DNA from: Serratia plymuthica NBRC 102599
GTDB lineage: Bacteria > Pseudomonadota > Gammaproteobacteria > Enterobacterales > Enterobacteriaceae
Direction: 5' to 3'
DNA: 64,000 bases
NCBI RefSeq assembly: GCF_001590925.1
Contig: NZ_BCTU01000012.1
Location: 157,564 to 221,563, forward strand
Below are positions 28,635 through 38,098 of the stretch, one piece after another (position 1 is the first letter of the stretch; the number at the start of each line of letters is the position of its first letter). Under the pieces are notes generated by a model. The model saw only the letters and a program-made list of their open reading frames with translations. It made no database searches and was not told the origin of the DNA. The translations under genes were made by a program, and so were the position numbers.

Positions 28635-30941
28635 ATGACGAGAAAAATAACCTGGTTTACCGCCCTGGCCTTAGGCATCAGCACCCTGTCTCAGGCTGAA
28701 ACCGCCACCGCGCCGACCGTCGTCGCGCCACCGGCGAGTGTACCGGCCGATGCACCGGTCACCACGCCCATGGGAATGGCCGCACCGCAGGATGCGAATG
28801 CGCCGGTCCGCGACGTGCAATTGCCGTTTGCCCAGATAGCACCGCCGCCGGGGACCTTTACCCTGCGCGGCACCCGGCCAGATGGCCAGGTTGAGTTCGG
28901 CGTCCGCAGTGACGAAGTGGTGTCACAGGCGACGCTCGATCTGGAGTTCACGCCTTCGCCGTCGCTGATCCCGGTGGAGTCGCACGTCAAGGTGTACCTC
29001 AATGACGAACTGATGGGCGTGACCACCCTCACCAAAGAACAGCTCGGCAAGCCAAATCGTATCCAGATGGCGATCGACCCGCGCTATATCACCGATTTTA
29101 ACCGTGTGCGGTTGGTGTTCGTCGGCCATTACCAGAACATCTGCGAAAATCCGGCCAACAGTACGCTGTGGCTCGACGTCAGCAAATCCAGCTCGCTGAA
29201 TTTGCGTTTCCAGACGCTGCCATTGAAAAACGAACTGTCGCATTTCCCGGAACCCTTCCTGGACAGCCGCGACAACCGGTCGTTGACCTTGCCGATGGTG
29301 TTCGCCGGCTCGCCGGACCTCACTCAGCAGCGTGCGGCGGGCATGTTGGCCTCGTGGTTCGGCAGCAAGGCGCAGTGGCGAGGCCAGTCGTTCCCGACGT
29401 TGTATAACAAACTGCCGGACCAGCACGCCATCGTCTTCGCCACCAATAAGCAGCGCCCGGATTTCCTGCGCGATTACCCGGCGGTCAACGGGCCAACGGT
29501 GGAGATGATCAGCCATCCTGACAATCCCTACGTCAAACTGCTGCTGGTGCAGGGGCGCGATGACAACGATTTGATCACCGCGGTAAAAGGCATTGCACAG
29601 GGCAACATTCTGTTCCGCGGCCAGAACGTCACGGTGGATAAGGTTGAACAACTGGCGCCGCGCACGCCATACGATGCGCCTAATTGGGTGCGCACCGATC
29701 GGCCAATGACCTTTGCCGAGTTGCAACAGTACGCCGAACAGCTGCAAACCAGCGGTATCGAGCCTGGCCCGATCTCGCTGACCATGAACCTGCCGCCGGA
29801 TCTGTTCCTGATCCGCAGCACCGGCATCGATATGCACCTGAAATACCGCTATACCGCGCCGCGCATTCAGGACGGCTCGCGCCTGAGCGTTAGCCTGAAC
29901 AACCAGTTCGTGCAGGCCTATTCGCTGGTGCCGGAACACGAACAGGGCGCTCAGCTGCTGCGTCTGCCGCTGACCCAGGGGCTGATCGACTCCGACAAGA
30001 GCGTCAATATTCCGGCGCTGCGGTTGGGTGCCAGCAACCAGATGCGGTTCGACTTTGATTACACCACGCTGTTGGCCAGTGGGGCGGAAGGACGCTGCGA
30101 GACGTATTCGTTCACCCAAAACCACGCGGTCATCGACGGTTCGTCGACCATTGATTTCTCCGGTTACCGTCACTTTATGGCGATGCCGGATCTGCGCGCC
30201 TTCGCCAATGCCGGTTTCCCGTTCAGCCGTCTGGCCGATCTGTCGCAGACGCTGGTGCTGGTCAACAAACAGCCGCAGCCGGCGCAGGTCAGCGCCATGC
30301 TGAACGCACTGGGGATCATCGGCGCCCAAACCGGTTACCCGGCGTTGGCAATGACGCTGAGTGACGATTGGTCGCAGGCCAAAGATCGCGATGCCGATAT
30401 TCTGATGATCGGCACTATCCCGCCGGAACTGCGGGACGACAAAAAAATCAGTCTGCTGGTGGATGCCACCCAAAGCTGGGTGAAACAGCCAACGCGTCAG
30501 TTGCCGCTGCCGGCCATGGAGGTGCTGCCGGAGGACAGCAAGCCGGACAGCCAGACCACCATCAGTTCCGAAGGCGCGATGTCGGCGATTATCGGCGTGC
30601 AGTCGCCGTTTAACGATCAGCGCAGCATTGTGGCGCTGCTGGCCGACAGCCCACGCGGCTATGATCTGCTGAACACGGCGCTGTTGGACAGCGGCAAGCG
30701 TGCGGCGGTGTTTGGCTCGGTGGCGGTGATCCGCGAATCGGGGGTGAACAGCCTGCGCGTAGGCGACGTTTATTATGTCGGTCACCTGCCGTGGTGGGAG
30801 CGCATCTGGCACGCGTTGTCGACCCATCCGGTGTTGCTGGCGGTGATTGCGGTGGCGGTGGTGGTGATTCTGGCGCTGATGCTGTGGCGTGGTCTGAAGG
30901 CCTTTAGTCGCCGTCGCCTGTCGCCTGAAGATCGGGATTAA
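28635..30941 (+). CDS. bcsB: Cellulose synthase periplasmic subunit BcsB
   Basis: A 768-residue subunit that guides the glucan through the periplasm and is essential for BcsA activity. It has a signal peptide (1 to about 21, ending SQA), a Pro/Ala/Thr-rich linker, two repeats of carbohydrate-binding and flavodoxin-like domains, and a C-terminal membrane anchor (about 733-755) followed by a basic tail. Conserved stretches include FAQIAPPPGTFTLRG and FGSVAVIRESGVNSLRVGDV. The start ATG 28635 is chosen because it opens the signal peptide; longer in-frame extension overlaps bcsA. The gap from bcsA is 56 bases. Confidence 0.97.
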   Translation: MTRKITWFTALALGISTLSQAETATAPTVVAPPASVPADAPVTTPMGMAAPQDANAPVRDVQLPFAQIAPPPGTFTLRGTRPDGQVEFGVRSDEVVSQATLDLEFTPSPSLIPVESHVKVYLNDELMGVTTLTKEQLGKPNRIQMAIDPRYITDFNRVRLVFVGHYQNICENPANSTLWLDVSKSSSLNLRFQTLPLKNELSHFPEPFLDSRDNRSLTLPMVFAGSPDLTQQRAAGMLASWFGSKAQWRGQSFPTLYNKLPDQHAIVFATNKQRPDFLRDYPAVNGPTVEMISHPDNPYVKLLLVQGRDDNDLITAVKGIAQGNILFRGQNVTVDKVEQLAPRTPYDAPNWVRTDRPMTFAELQQYAEQLQTSGIEPGPISLTMNLPPDLFLIRSTGIDMHLKYRYTAPRIQDGSRLSVSLNNQFVQAYSLVPEHEQGAQLLRLPLTQGLIDSDKSVNIPALRLGASNQMRFDFDYTTLLASGAEGRCETYSFTQNHAVIDGSSTIDFSGYRHFMAMPDLRAFANAGFPFSRLADLSQTLVLVNKQPQPAQVSAMLNALGIIGAQTGYPALAMTLSDDWSQAKDRDADILMIGTIPPELRDDKKISLLVDATQSWVKQPTRQLPLPAMEVLPEDSKPDSQTTISSEGAMSAIIGVQSPFNDQRSIVALLADSPRGYDLLNTALLDSGKRAAVFGSVAVIRESGVNSLRVGDVYYVGHLPWWERIWHALSTHPVLLAVIAVAVVVILALMLWRGLKAFSRRRLSPEDRD

Positions 30942-30946
30942 TCACC

Positions 30947-32059
30947 ATGTCTGCAACGCTGAAACGCCTGACGTTCGGTATGCTGCTGCTGTGCGCATTC
31001 GGCGCGGCGGCGGCCTGCGAGTGGCCGGCCTGGCAACAGTACAAACAGTTTTATATCAGCGACGAAGGACGGGTGATCGACCCGAGCAGCCCGAACCGCA
31101 TCACCACCTCGGAGGGGCAGAGCTACGGCCTGTTCTTCGCCCTGGTGGCGAACGATCGGCCGACGTTCGACAAGCTGCTGGAATGGACGGAAAACAACCT
31201 GGCGGCGGGCGATCTCAGCGCCCATTTGCCCGCCTGGCTGTGGGGCGAGGACGATAAAAAGCGCTGGACGGTGCTGGACACCAATACGGCGTCCGATGCC
31301 GATCTGTGGATTGCCTACAATCTGCTGGAAGCCGGTCGTTTGTGGAAAAGCCGGCGTTATCAAACCCTGGGTACGCTGCTGTTGCAGCGTATCGGCCGCG
31401 AAGAAGTGGCCGATATCCCCGGGCTGGGGCTGATGCTGCTGCCGGGCAAGGTCGGGTTCGTGGCGGAAGATCACTGGCGGCTCAATCCGAGCTACCTGCC
31501 GCCGCAGCTGCTGGCGCGTTTTGCCGCCCTGAACGGCCCATGGCGAGCGATGCAGAAAACCAATCAGCGGTTGTTGCTGGAAACCGCACCGCACGGCTTC
31601 TCCCCGGATTGGGTGGTGTGGCAGGCCGGCAAAGGCTGGCAACCGGATACCGTGAAACCGGATGTCGGCAGTTACGACGCCATCCGGGTTTATCTGTGGG
31701 TCGGTATGTTGGCGGACGATGACGAGCATAAAGCCGCCTTGGTCAAACAGCTGCTGCCGATGGCGCAATCGATCGCTCAACAGGGTGTACCGCCGGAAAA
31801 AACCGACACCGCCAGCGGCAAAACCAGCGGCGACGGCCCGGTGGGTTTCTCCGCGGTCATGCTGCCGATGCTGGCCAATCAAACGGCTGCGCTGGACGTC
31901 CAGCGCCAACGCATCAATCAACACCCTCCGGGCGACGATGCCTATTTCAGCGCCTCTTTGACGCTGTTCGGCCAGGGATGGGATCAACAACGTTATCGTT
32001 TTAATCGGCAGGGTGAACTTCAACCCGCCTGGGGCGGCCAATGCGTAACTTCAAAATAA
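30947..32059 (+). CDS. bcsZ: Periplasmic endo-beta-1,4-glucanase BcsZ (GH8)
   Basis: A 370-residue GH8 cellulase that trims or releases cellulose chains during secretion. Signal peptide ends near AAA (residues 21-23). The general acid is E56 in TTSEGQSYGLFFALV and the catalytic Asp is in KPDVGSYDAIRVYLW. E. coli BcsZ has 368 residues. The gene is 5 bases after bcsB and overlaps bcsC by 19 bases. Confidence 0.97.
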   Translation: MSATLKRLTFGMLLLCAFGAAAACEWPAWQQYKQFYISDEGRVIDPSSPNRITTSEGQSYGLFFALVANDRPTFDKLLEWTENNLAAGDLSAHLPAWLWGEDDKKRWTVLDTNTASDADLWIAYNLLEAGRLWKSRRYQTLGTLLLQRIGREEVADIPGLGLMLLPGKVGFVAEDHWRLNPSYLPPQLLARFAALNGPWRAMQKTNQRLLLETAPHGFSPDWVVWQAGKGWQPDTVKPDVGSYDAIRVYLWVGMLADDDEHKAALVKQLLPMAQSIAQQGVPPEKTDTASGKTSGDGPVGFSAVMLPMLANQTAALDVQRQRINQHPPGDDAYFSASLTLFGQGWDQQRYRFNRQGELQPAWGGQCVTSK

Positions 32060-35000
32060 ACTGGCTGGGTCTGGTGCCTTTAAGCCTGGCAATGCTGCCG
32101 CAGGCGCAGGGGGCGGAAGCCGTCGCGCCGGAACAGTGGTTGCTGGAACAGGTGCGCGTCGGGGAGGCCAGTAACAAGGATGAACTGGTGCGCCAGTCGC
32201 TTTATCGGCTTGAACTGATGGATCCGAATAACCCGGACGTGATTTCGGCGCGCATGCGCCTGGCGTTGCGGCAGGGCAATCAGGCACTGGCACAGCAGCA
32301 ACTGGATAAGCTCAAGCAGATTGCGCCGCAGTCCAGCGCTTATCGCCAGGCGGAAATGAACATGCTGCTGACCCAGCCGGAAACCCGCCAAAAACTGCAA
32401 CAGGCGCGGCTGATGGCCACTGCCGGCCGTTTGCCGGAGGCGAAAGCGCAGTATGACGACCTGTTCCATGGCGATCCGCCGACGCTGGAACTGGCGGTGG
32501 AATACTGGCGTCTGGTTGCTCGTCTGCCGGGTCAGCAAGCGGCTGCGCTGAAGCAGTTACAGTCATTGGATCAACGCTATTCCGGTAACGTGCCGCTGCG
32601 CATGTCGCTGGCGCGGATGCTGTTCAGCCAGGATCGTGACGCGCAGGCTTATGATTTACTGCAAAAAGTGGCCGCCGATCCCGCCGGACGCGGCGATGCC
32701 GCCGATCTGTGGCTGGAAAAGGTCAAAGCCATGCCGGTCAGCCCGCAAAGCGTAGCGGCCCTCAACCGATTCCTCGGCGTATTTGAAACCGGCGATCAGG
32801 CGGTGAGCGCCCGGCAGGAACTGGCCCGGCAGCAAGCGTTGTTGTCGGATCCCACCTATCTGGCGCGAGTGCGCGGGTTGGCGCAGGTGGACAAGGGCGG
32901 CAGCCGTGCGGCGATCCCCGAACTGAAACAAGCGCTGGCGGCCTCGCCCAATGATGCCGAAGTGCTGGGGGCGCTGGGCCAGGCCTATTCACGCGCCGGT
33001 AATCGCCCACAGGCGTTGAGCTTGTTCCGTCAGGCGCTGCAGGCCGATAAAGGTGGCAATAACAGCAGTAAATGGCAGAGCCTGATTAAGAGCAACGCTT
33101 ACTGGCTGGCGATTGACGAAGGCGACAAGGCGCTGAAAGCCGGCAATCTGGCATTGGCTCAGCAGAAATACCAGCAGGCGGGCCAGATTGACGGCCGCGA
33201 CAGCAGTGCGGCGCTCGGCCTGGGTGACGTTGCGGTGGCGCGTAAAGATGACGCCGCTGCGGAACGTTATTATCAGCAGGCGCTGAGGCTGGAGCCGGGT
33301 AACGGCAGTGCGGTGCGTGGTCTGGTGAATATCTACCAGCGTCAGTCGCCGGAAAAGGCGCTGGCCTATCTCAATAGTCTGCCGCGCAGCCAGCAAAACA
33401 AGCTGCGCAGTACGCTCGACGGCCTGCAGCTCGATATGCTTAAACAGCAGGCTGACGACTTGGCCGGGCAGCAGCAATGGCCTCAGGCGGCGGAAAAATA
33501 CCGCCGCGCCCAGTTGATGGACCCTGATGACGTCTGGCTGACCTATCACTATGCGCAGACGCTGCGTCAGGCCGGGCAACCGCAGCAGGCGGACGCCTTG
33601 TTCAGCCGGTTGGCGCAGAAACAGCGTGACAACCCGCAGCAGGCCTATGCCTATGCGTTATACCTCTCCGGCAGCGATCGCGATCGGCAGGCATTGGCGC
33701 AACTGAATACCTTGCCCGCCGCGCAGTGGAACGACAACATGCTCGAGCTGGCGCAGCGGCTGAAAATGCAGGCGACGCTGGAACAGGCCGAACGGCTGCG
33801 TGCGGCAGGCGACGAACCTGGCGCGGTAGCCTATCTGCGCCGACAACCGGCGGATACCCGTATCGATCTTCAGTTGGCCGATTGGGCGCTGGCGCGGGGT
33901 GAATATGATGCCGCGCTGGCCGATTATCAGCGGGTGCGGGCCCGTGAGCCGAACAACCCGGATGCGCGGTTGGGTGAGATTGAGGCCTATGTGGCACAGG
34001 GCAAACTCAGCGAAGCGCGTCAGCGCCTGCAAACCGAACCGCAGGAGCCGGAACCTTCCAGTAACAGCGGGCGGCGAGTGGCCAATGCCTGGTATGCCGT
34101 TGGAGAGCCGCAGAAAGCGAGCGACATTTTTACCCGACTGAAAACGGCGGCGCAGCAGGAGCCGGTGGGGCAGGCGAAAGCGCTGATTTACCGCGACGCG
34201 GCCAGGATTGAACGTGAACAGCGGCAGCCGGAATTGGCGCAACAGGATTATAAGCAGGCGATGGTCGCCGGCGGCATTACGCCAACCGTGCCGCAGGATA
34301 ACGACAGTTACACTTATCTGACGCGCAACAACCCGAGTGACGACTGGCTCAAGCGCGGCATTCGAGCAGACGCGGCGGATTTGTACCGCCAGCAGGATGT
34401 CAACGTCACGCTCGATCACGATTACTGGCGTTCCAGCGGTACCGGCGGCATCTCCGACTACAAAGCGCACGACACCATGTTGCAGGTGGACATGCCGCTG
34501 TACGACGGGCGGGCCTTCTTGCGGACCGATACCGTGCAGCTGGATGCCGGTAGTTTCTCCTCCGACAGCAGCGGCAAATATTACGAAACCTTCGGCACCT
34601 GCCATACCCAGGGCTGCAGCGGCGATGAACATCAGAAAACCACCGGCACCAGCGTGGCGGCCGGTTGGAAAAACGACCGCTGGGCAGGGGACATCGGCAC
34701 CACGCCGATGGGCTTTGAGGTGGTCGACTGGGTAGGCGGGCTGGCCTACAGCAATGACTGGAACCACATTGGCTGGACGCTGGCGGCGTCACGCCGGCCG
34801 ATTTCCAGCTCGCTGCTGGCGTTTGGCGGCACTAAGGATCCGAACACCGGCACCACTTGGGGCGGCGTGCGTGCCACCGGGGTGAGCCTTAGCGCCAGCT
34901 ACGATCGCGGCGAAGCTCACGGCGTCTGGGCTGACCTCAGCGCGCACCAACTGACCGGCAAAAACGTCGAAGATAACCAGCGCGAGCGCTTTATGGCCGG

Positions 35001-35514
35001 TTATTACTACAAGCTGATCAACGAAGATAACCGCCGCGTCACCGTCGGGCTGAACACCATGCTGTGGCACTATCAAAAGGATTTGAGCGGTTACTCGCTC
35101 GGCCAGGGGGGGTATTACAGCCCGCAGCAATATATGTCGCTGGCGGTGCCGGTAAATTATCGCCAGCGTACCGAGAACTGGTCGTGGGAACTGGGCGGAT
35201 CGGTATCGCTGTCCCATTCGAAAACCAACAGCCAACGGCGTTATCCGCTGCAGGGGCTGATACCGGATTCATTGCCGGACAAGTTCGCGGTGGAAGACGG
35301 CAGCTCCTCTTCCGGCGTTGGTTATACTTTGCGGGCGATCGTTGAGCGCCGTCTCAGCTCGCACTGGACACTGGGCGCCGGCATCGATATTCAGCAGGCG
35401 AAAGATTATACACCGAGCCATGCATTGATTTATCTCCGCTATTCGTTGGCTGGCTGGCAGGGCGATCTCGATTTGCCGCCGCAGCCGCTCACGCCTTACG
35501 CAGACTTCAAATAA
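32041..35514 (+). CDS. bcsC: Cellulose outer-membrane export protein BcsC
   Basis: A 1157-residue protein that carries cellulose across the periplasm and outer membrane. Signal peptide 1 to about 24 (ending QAQGAEA) precedes a long array of TPR helices (about residues 40-770, for example YYQQALRLEPGNGSAVRGLVNIYQRQ in several degenerate copies). The C-terminal third (from about 800) is a 16-strand-type beta-barrel ending in YADFK. The Gln/Ala-rich composition of the TPR part is normal for BcsC. It is the last gene of the cellulose synthase operon and is followed by a hairpin. Confidence 0.97.
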   Translation: MRNFKINWLGLVPLSLAMLPQAQGAEAVAPEQWLLEQVRVGEASNKDELVRQSLYRLELMDPNNPDVISARMRLALRQGNQALAQQQLDKLKQIAPQSSAYRQAEMNMLLTQPETRQKLQQARLMATAGRLPEAKAQYDDLFHGDPPTLELAVEYWRLVARLPGQQAAALKQLQSLDQRYSGNVPLRMSLARMLFSQDRDAQAYDLLQKVAADPAGRGDAADLWLEKVKAMPVSPQSVAALNRFLGVFETGDQAVSARQELARQQALLSDPTYLARVRGLAQVDKGGSRAAIPELKQALAASPNDAEVLGALGQAYSRAGNRPQALSLFRQALQADKGGNNSSKWQSLIKSNAYWLAIDEGDKALKAGNLALAQQKYQQAGQIDGRDSSAALGLGDVAVARKDDAAAERYYQQALRLEPGNGSAVRGLVNIYQRQSPEKALAYLNSLPRSQQNKLRSTLDGLQLDMLKQQADDLAGQQQWPQAAEKYRRAQLMDPDDVWLTYHYAQTLRQAGQPQQADALFSRLAQKQRDNPQQAYAYALYLSGSDRDRQALAQLNTLPAAQWNDNMLELAQRLKMQATLEQAERLRAAGDEPGAVAYLRRQPADTRIDLQLADWALARGEYDAALADYQRVRAREPNNPDARLGEIEAYVAQGKLSEARQRLQTEPQEPEPSSNSGRRVANAWYAVGEPQKASDIFTRLKTAAQQEPVGQAKALIYRDAARIEREQRQPELAQQDYKQAMVAGGITPTVPQDNDSYTYLTRNNPSDDWLKRGIRADAADLYRQQDVNVTLDHDYWRSSGTGGISDYKAHDTMLQVDMPLYDGRAFLRTDTVQLDAGSFSSDSSGKYYETFGTCHTQGCSGDEHQKTTGTSVAAGWKNDRWAGDIGTTPMGFEVVDWVGGLAYSNDWNHIGWTLAASRRPISSSLLAFGGTKDPNTGTTWGGVRATGVSLSASYDRGEAHGVWADLSAHQLTGKNVEDNQRERFMAGYYYKLINEDNRRVTVGLNTMLWHYQKDLSGYSLGQGGYYSPQQYMSLAVPVNYRQRTENWSWELGGSVSLSHSKTNSQRRYPLQGLIPDSLPDKFAVEDGSSSSGVGYTLRAIVERRLSSHWTLGAGIDIQQAKDYTPSHALIYLRYSLAGWQGDLDLPPQPLTPYADFK

Positions 35515-35542
35515 CCCGGCTCAGTCAGATTCGGAGTGTCGT

Positions 35543-35569
35543 ACACAGGGTAGTTTTGCTACCCTGTGT
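35543..35569 (+). terminator. Hairpin after bcsC
   Basis: ACACAGGGTAG (35543-35553) pairs perfectly with CTACCCTGTGT (35559-35569), 11 base pairs. The tail lacks a T run, so termination may be incomplete. Confidence 0.6.
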
Positions 35570-35707
35570 TAAGGCTGCGTCCTGCCATTTTCCGCCACCG
35601 GTGTGCATGTGCCGGGGCGAGATAGGGCCTTTCGATTAAGAAAAGACTGAAACCCGCAGTTTTCTTGGTTCTGCCATGGGTATGGCAAGATAAAAACGGC
35701 AGACAAT

Positions 35708-35728
35708 CGAGTATACTCGGACCGGTCC
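35708..35728. promoter_or_regulatory. Overlapping palindromes upstream of hmsP
   Basis: CGAGTATACTCG (35708-35719) and GGACCGGTCC (35719-35728) are two perfect palindromes sharing one base. The first contains a TATACT that could be a -10 box about 75 bases before the hmsP start. They may form an operator-promoter. Confidence 0.35.
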
Positions 35729-35741
35729 GAAGGGGGGTAGG

Positions 35742-35813
35742 ATGCTTCTTAACCTCTTTTTTATTTCAGCCCGAATTAGCGGAGAGCAGGTTTGCGGGTC
35801 AGGCGTTCATTAA
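35742..35813 (+). CDS. Candidate leader ORF overlapping hmsP start (23 codons)
   Basis: ATG 35742 is preceded by a strong purine-rich site (AGGGGGGTAGG, 35731-35741). It opens a 23-codon frame, MLLNLFFISARISGEQVCGS and three more residues, ending at TAA 35811-35813. It runs through the TTG start of hmsP at 35792 in another frame, so its translation would interfere with or couple to hmsP. No homology is known to me. Confidence 0.3.
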   Translation: MLLNLFFISARISGEQVCGSGVH

Positions 35814-37798
35814 CGATTAAACAGATGGCAACGGTGTCCGGCGTGGCGCTGGTGACGATCTGCATATTTATCGTGATCCAGTTATTCCACTTTGTGCAGC
35901 AGCGCAGGGATGACTATGCCCAGCAACTGGAAAACATTGCGCATTCCGTACGCCAACCGCTAGCGGAAGCCGTACTGCGCATGGACGTGCCGGAAACCAA
36001 GCGGGTGCTGAATACCCTGCTGCCGGTGGGCATATTGACCCGTGCGGATATCGTGCTGCCGAATGAATTTCAGGCACTGCACGCCAACTTCCCGCCGGAA
36101 CGCCCGGTGCCTACGTTGATCGCCCGTCTCTTCGAGCTGCCGATCCAAATTTCCGTTCCACTCTATTCGCTGGAGCGCGTGCCCGCCAATCCGCAGCCTC
36201 TGGCCTATCTGGTGCTGCAGGCCGATTCGTTTCGCATGTACCAATTCATTCTCAGCATGTTGTCGACCATGCTGTCGACCTATTTGCTGCTGGCGTTGAT
36301 TCTGTCGGTCGCCATCACCTGGTGTATGAACCGGCTGATGGTGCATCCGCTGCGCGCCATGGCGAAAGAGCTGGAAAATATTTCGCAGGACGAAGCGCCG
36401 TATCACCAACTGATGCTGCCGGCCCTGCACCAGGACGATGAACTGGGGTTGCTGGTGCGCAATTACAACCGCAATCAGCAGCGGCTGGCCAAAGCCTATG
36501 CCGAGATGAGCCGCCTGAGCACGCGCCACCCGGTAACCGGGCTACCTAACCAGGCGCTGTTTACCGCCTTGCTGGAGCAGCATATCGCCTCCAGCCTGCG
36601 GCCCGATCGCTTTAACCTGCTGGTCATCGGCATTGAGACGCTGCATGAGGCATCCGGCGTGCTCAATCCGGCGATGCGCGAAGCGCTGTTGCTGGCGTTG
36701 GCGAAGACGCTGCGTGAATGTCTTGATGAGAACGGCGTGCTGGCGCAGTTGAGCCACACCGAGTTCGCTATTTTGGCCAAAGGTATCGAGCGACCGTTCC
36801 ACGCCATGCAGTTGGCGCGCCGTATCATGGCGCAGATCAATGCGCCGCTGAGCCTGCAGGAAATGCCGTTGCGGCCAAGTGCCAGCATCGGCATCGCCCA
36901 CTATCTCAATGTCGGGGAGAGTGCGGAACAGCTGCTGCGCAGCGCCACTTCGGCGATGATGTCGGCGCATCGTGAAGGCAAGAACCAGATCCTGTTCTTT
37001 GAGCCAAGCCTGACGGAACGCACCCAAAAGCGCCTGACGCAGGAAAGTGAAATCCTGCACGCCATTGAGCAACGCCGCTTCACCCTGTTTTTGCAGCCGC
37101 AGATGGACATGCAGTCCAATGCGGTGATCGGCGCCGAGGCGCTGCTGCGTTGGCAGCAATACGACGGCAGTTTTACTCTGCCGGCAGACGTCATTCCGTT
37201 AGCCGAGGAGCTTGGCGTGATTGTGCCGCTCGGCAACTGGGTGCTGGAGGAGTCCTGCCGCATTCTGGCGGACTGGCAGAACAGAGGCATTACGCTGCCG
37301 TTGGCGGTCAACATTTCGGCCACCCAGATGCAGCATGACGACTTTATTCCACACCTGAAGAGCATGTTGGCGCAGCATCATATTGATCCGCGCAAGCTGC
37401 TGCTGGAAATTACCGAAACGGTGCGCATTGACGATCTCGATCGTGCGTTGGCGTTGTTGCGGGAACTGCACGACCTGGGGCTGTCGATTGCGCTGGACGA
37501 TTTTGGTATGGGATATTCCAGCCTTAATTACCTTAACCGCCTGAAATGCCTGCCGATCGATTTGATTAAAATCGACAAGAGTTTTATTCAGGGATTGCCG
37601 GCGGATGACGCGATGGTGCGTATCGTCAGTTCGATTTCTGAGGTGCTGCATCTGCCGGTGATGGCTGAAGGCGTCGAAAATGCCGGGCAGCGCGACTGGC
37701 TGTTGCAGCACGGTATTCACAGTGGTCAGGGGTTCCTGTTTGCCCGTCCGTTGCCGCGCGCGGAATTTGAAGCGCAGTTCTGCCAACCGCCAGCTTAA
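35792..37798 (+). CDS. hmsP: c-di-GMP phosphodiesterase HmsP (PdeK/YhjK)
   Basis: A 668-residue membrane protein. Two helices (13-33 and 155-178) flank a periplasmic sensor region; a HAMP-like linker leads to a degenerate GGDEF domain (about 240-405, with SHTEF at 321-325 in place of GGDEF) and an intact EAL domain (from about 415; EALLRW at 449-454, later ITETVRIDD, ALDDFGMGYSSLNYLN, IKIDKSFI and AEGVE). It should break c-di-GMP and so lower biofilm exopolysaccharide. The N-terminus MRVRRSLTIKQMATVSGVALVTI matches Yersinia HmsP in memory, which fixes the unusual TTG start at 35792 with GGAGAGCAGG upstream. Its place between bcsC and dctA matches E. coli yhjK. Confidence 0.92.
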   Translation: MRVRRSLTIKQMATVSGVALVTICIFIVIQLFHFVQQRRDDYAQQLENIAHSVRQPLAEAVLRMDVPETKRVLNTLLPVGILTRADIVLPNEFQALHANFPPERPVPTLIARLFELPIQISVPLYSLERVPANPQPLAYLVLQADSFRMYQFILSMLSTMLSTYLLLALILSVAITWCMNRLMVHPLRAMAKELENISQDEAPYHQLMLPALHQDDELGLLVRNYNRNQQRLAKAYAEMSRLSTRHPVTGLPNQALFTALLEQHIASSLRPDRFNLLVIGIETLHEASGVLNPAMREALLLALAKTLRECLDENGVLAQLSHTEFAILAKGIERPFHAMQLARRIMAQINAPLSLQEMPLRPSASIGIAHYLNVGESAEQLLRSATSAMMSAHREGKNQILFFEPSLTERTQKRLTQESEILHAIEQRRFTLFLQPQMDMQSNAVIGAEALLRWQQYDGSFTLPADVIPLAEELGVIVPLGNWVLEESCRILADWQNRGITLPLAVNISATQMQHDDFIPHLKSMLAQHHIDPRKLLLEITETVRIDDLDRALALLRELHDLGLSIALDDFGMGYSSLNYLNRLKCLPIDLIKIDKSFIQGLPADDAMVRIVSSISEVLHLPVMAEGVENAGQRDWLLQHGIHSGQGFLFARPLPRAEFEAQFCQPPA

Positions 37799-38098
37799 GC
37801 TCTCCGCCTTTGCCTTTCTCTTCGGGCGGCGCGTGCGTCGCCCGTTGCCTATCCTGCCCAAAAAGCGTTGATTATCAGCTACCCCTTTTGCGTTAGTGCA
37901 AAGAAATAGTTACGCAATTCGCCGCCTTACATTCGGGCTGGCGCGTTTCAGCTCTTAAATTCGTATCAACATGTGTCTGTGGCTGCAACAAATTATTTCC
38001 ATGCTGTTATGTGGGTGTTATTTTCCGCGCAAGCGATGAACAGGCGAGATAACTAGACTACCGCCTGGTGCGTGTCTTCCCCCCCAAAGGATGTTCAT
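37799..38098. other. hmsP-dctA intergenic region
   Basis: A hairpin (37823-37844: CGGGCGGCG with CGTCGCCCG, one mismatch) lies 25 bases after hmsP and may terminate it. The remaining 250 bases are AT-rich and should hold the dctA promoter. No clear CRP site was found. A ribosome site (AAAGGA) precedes dctA. Confidence 0.5.

Noticed and set aside
28923..30827. A 634-codon antisense frame in bcsB
   Set aside because: Shadow frame with typical low-complexity Arg/Gln/His composition; no ribosome site.
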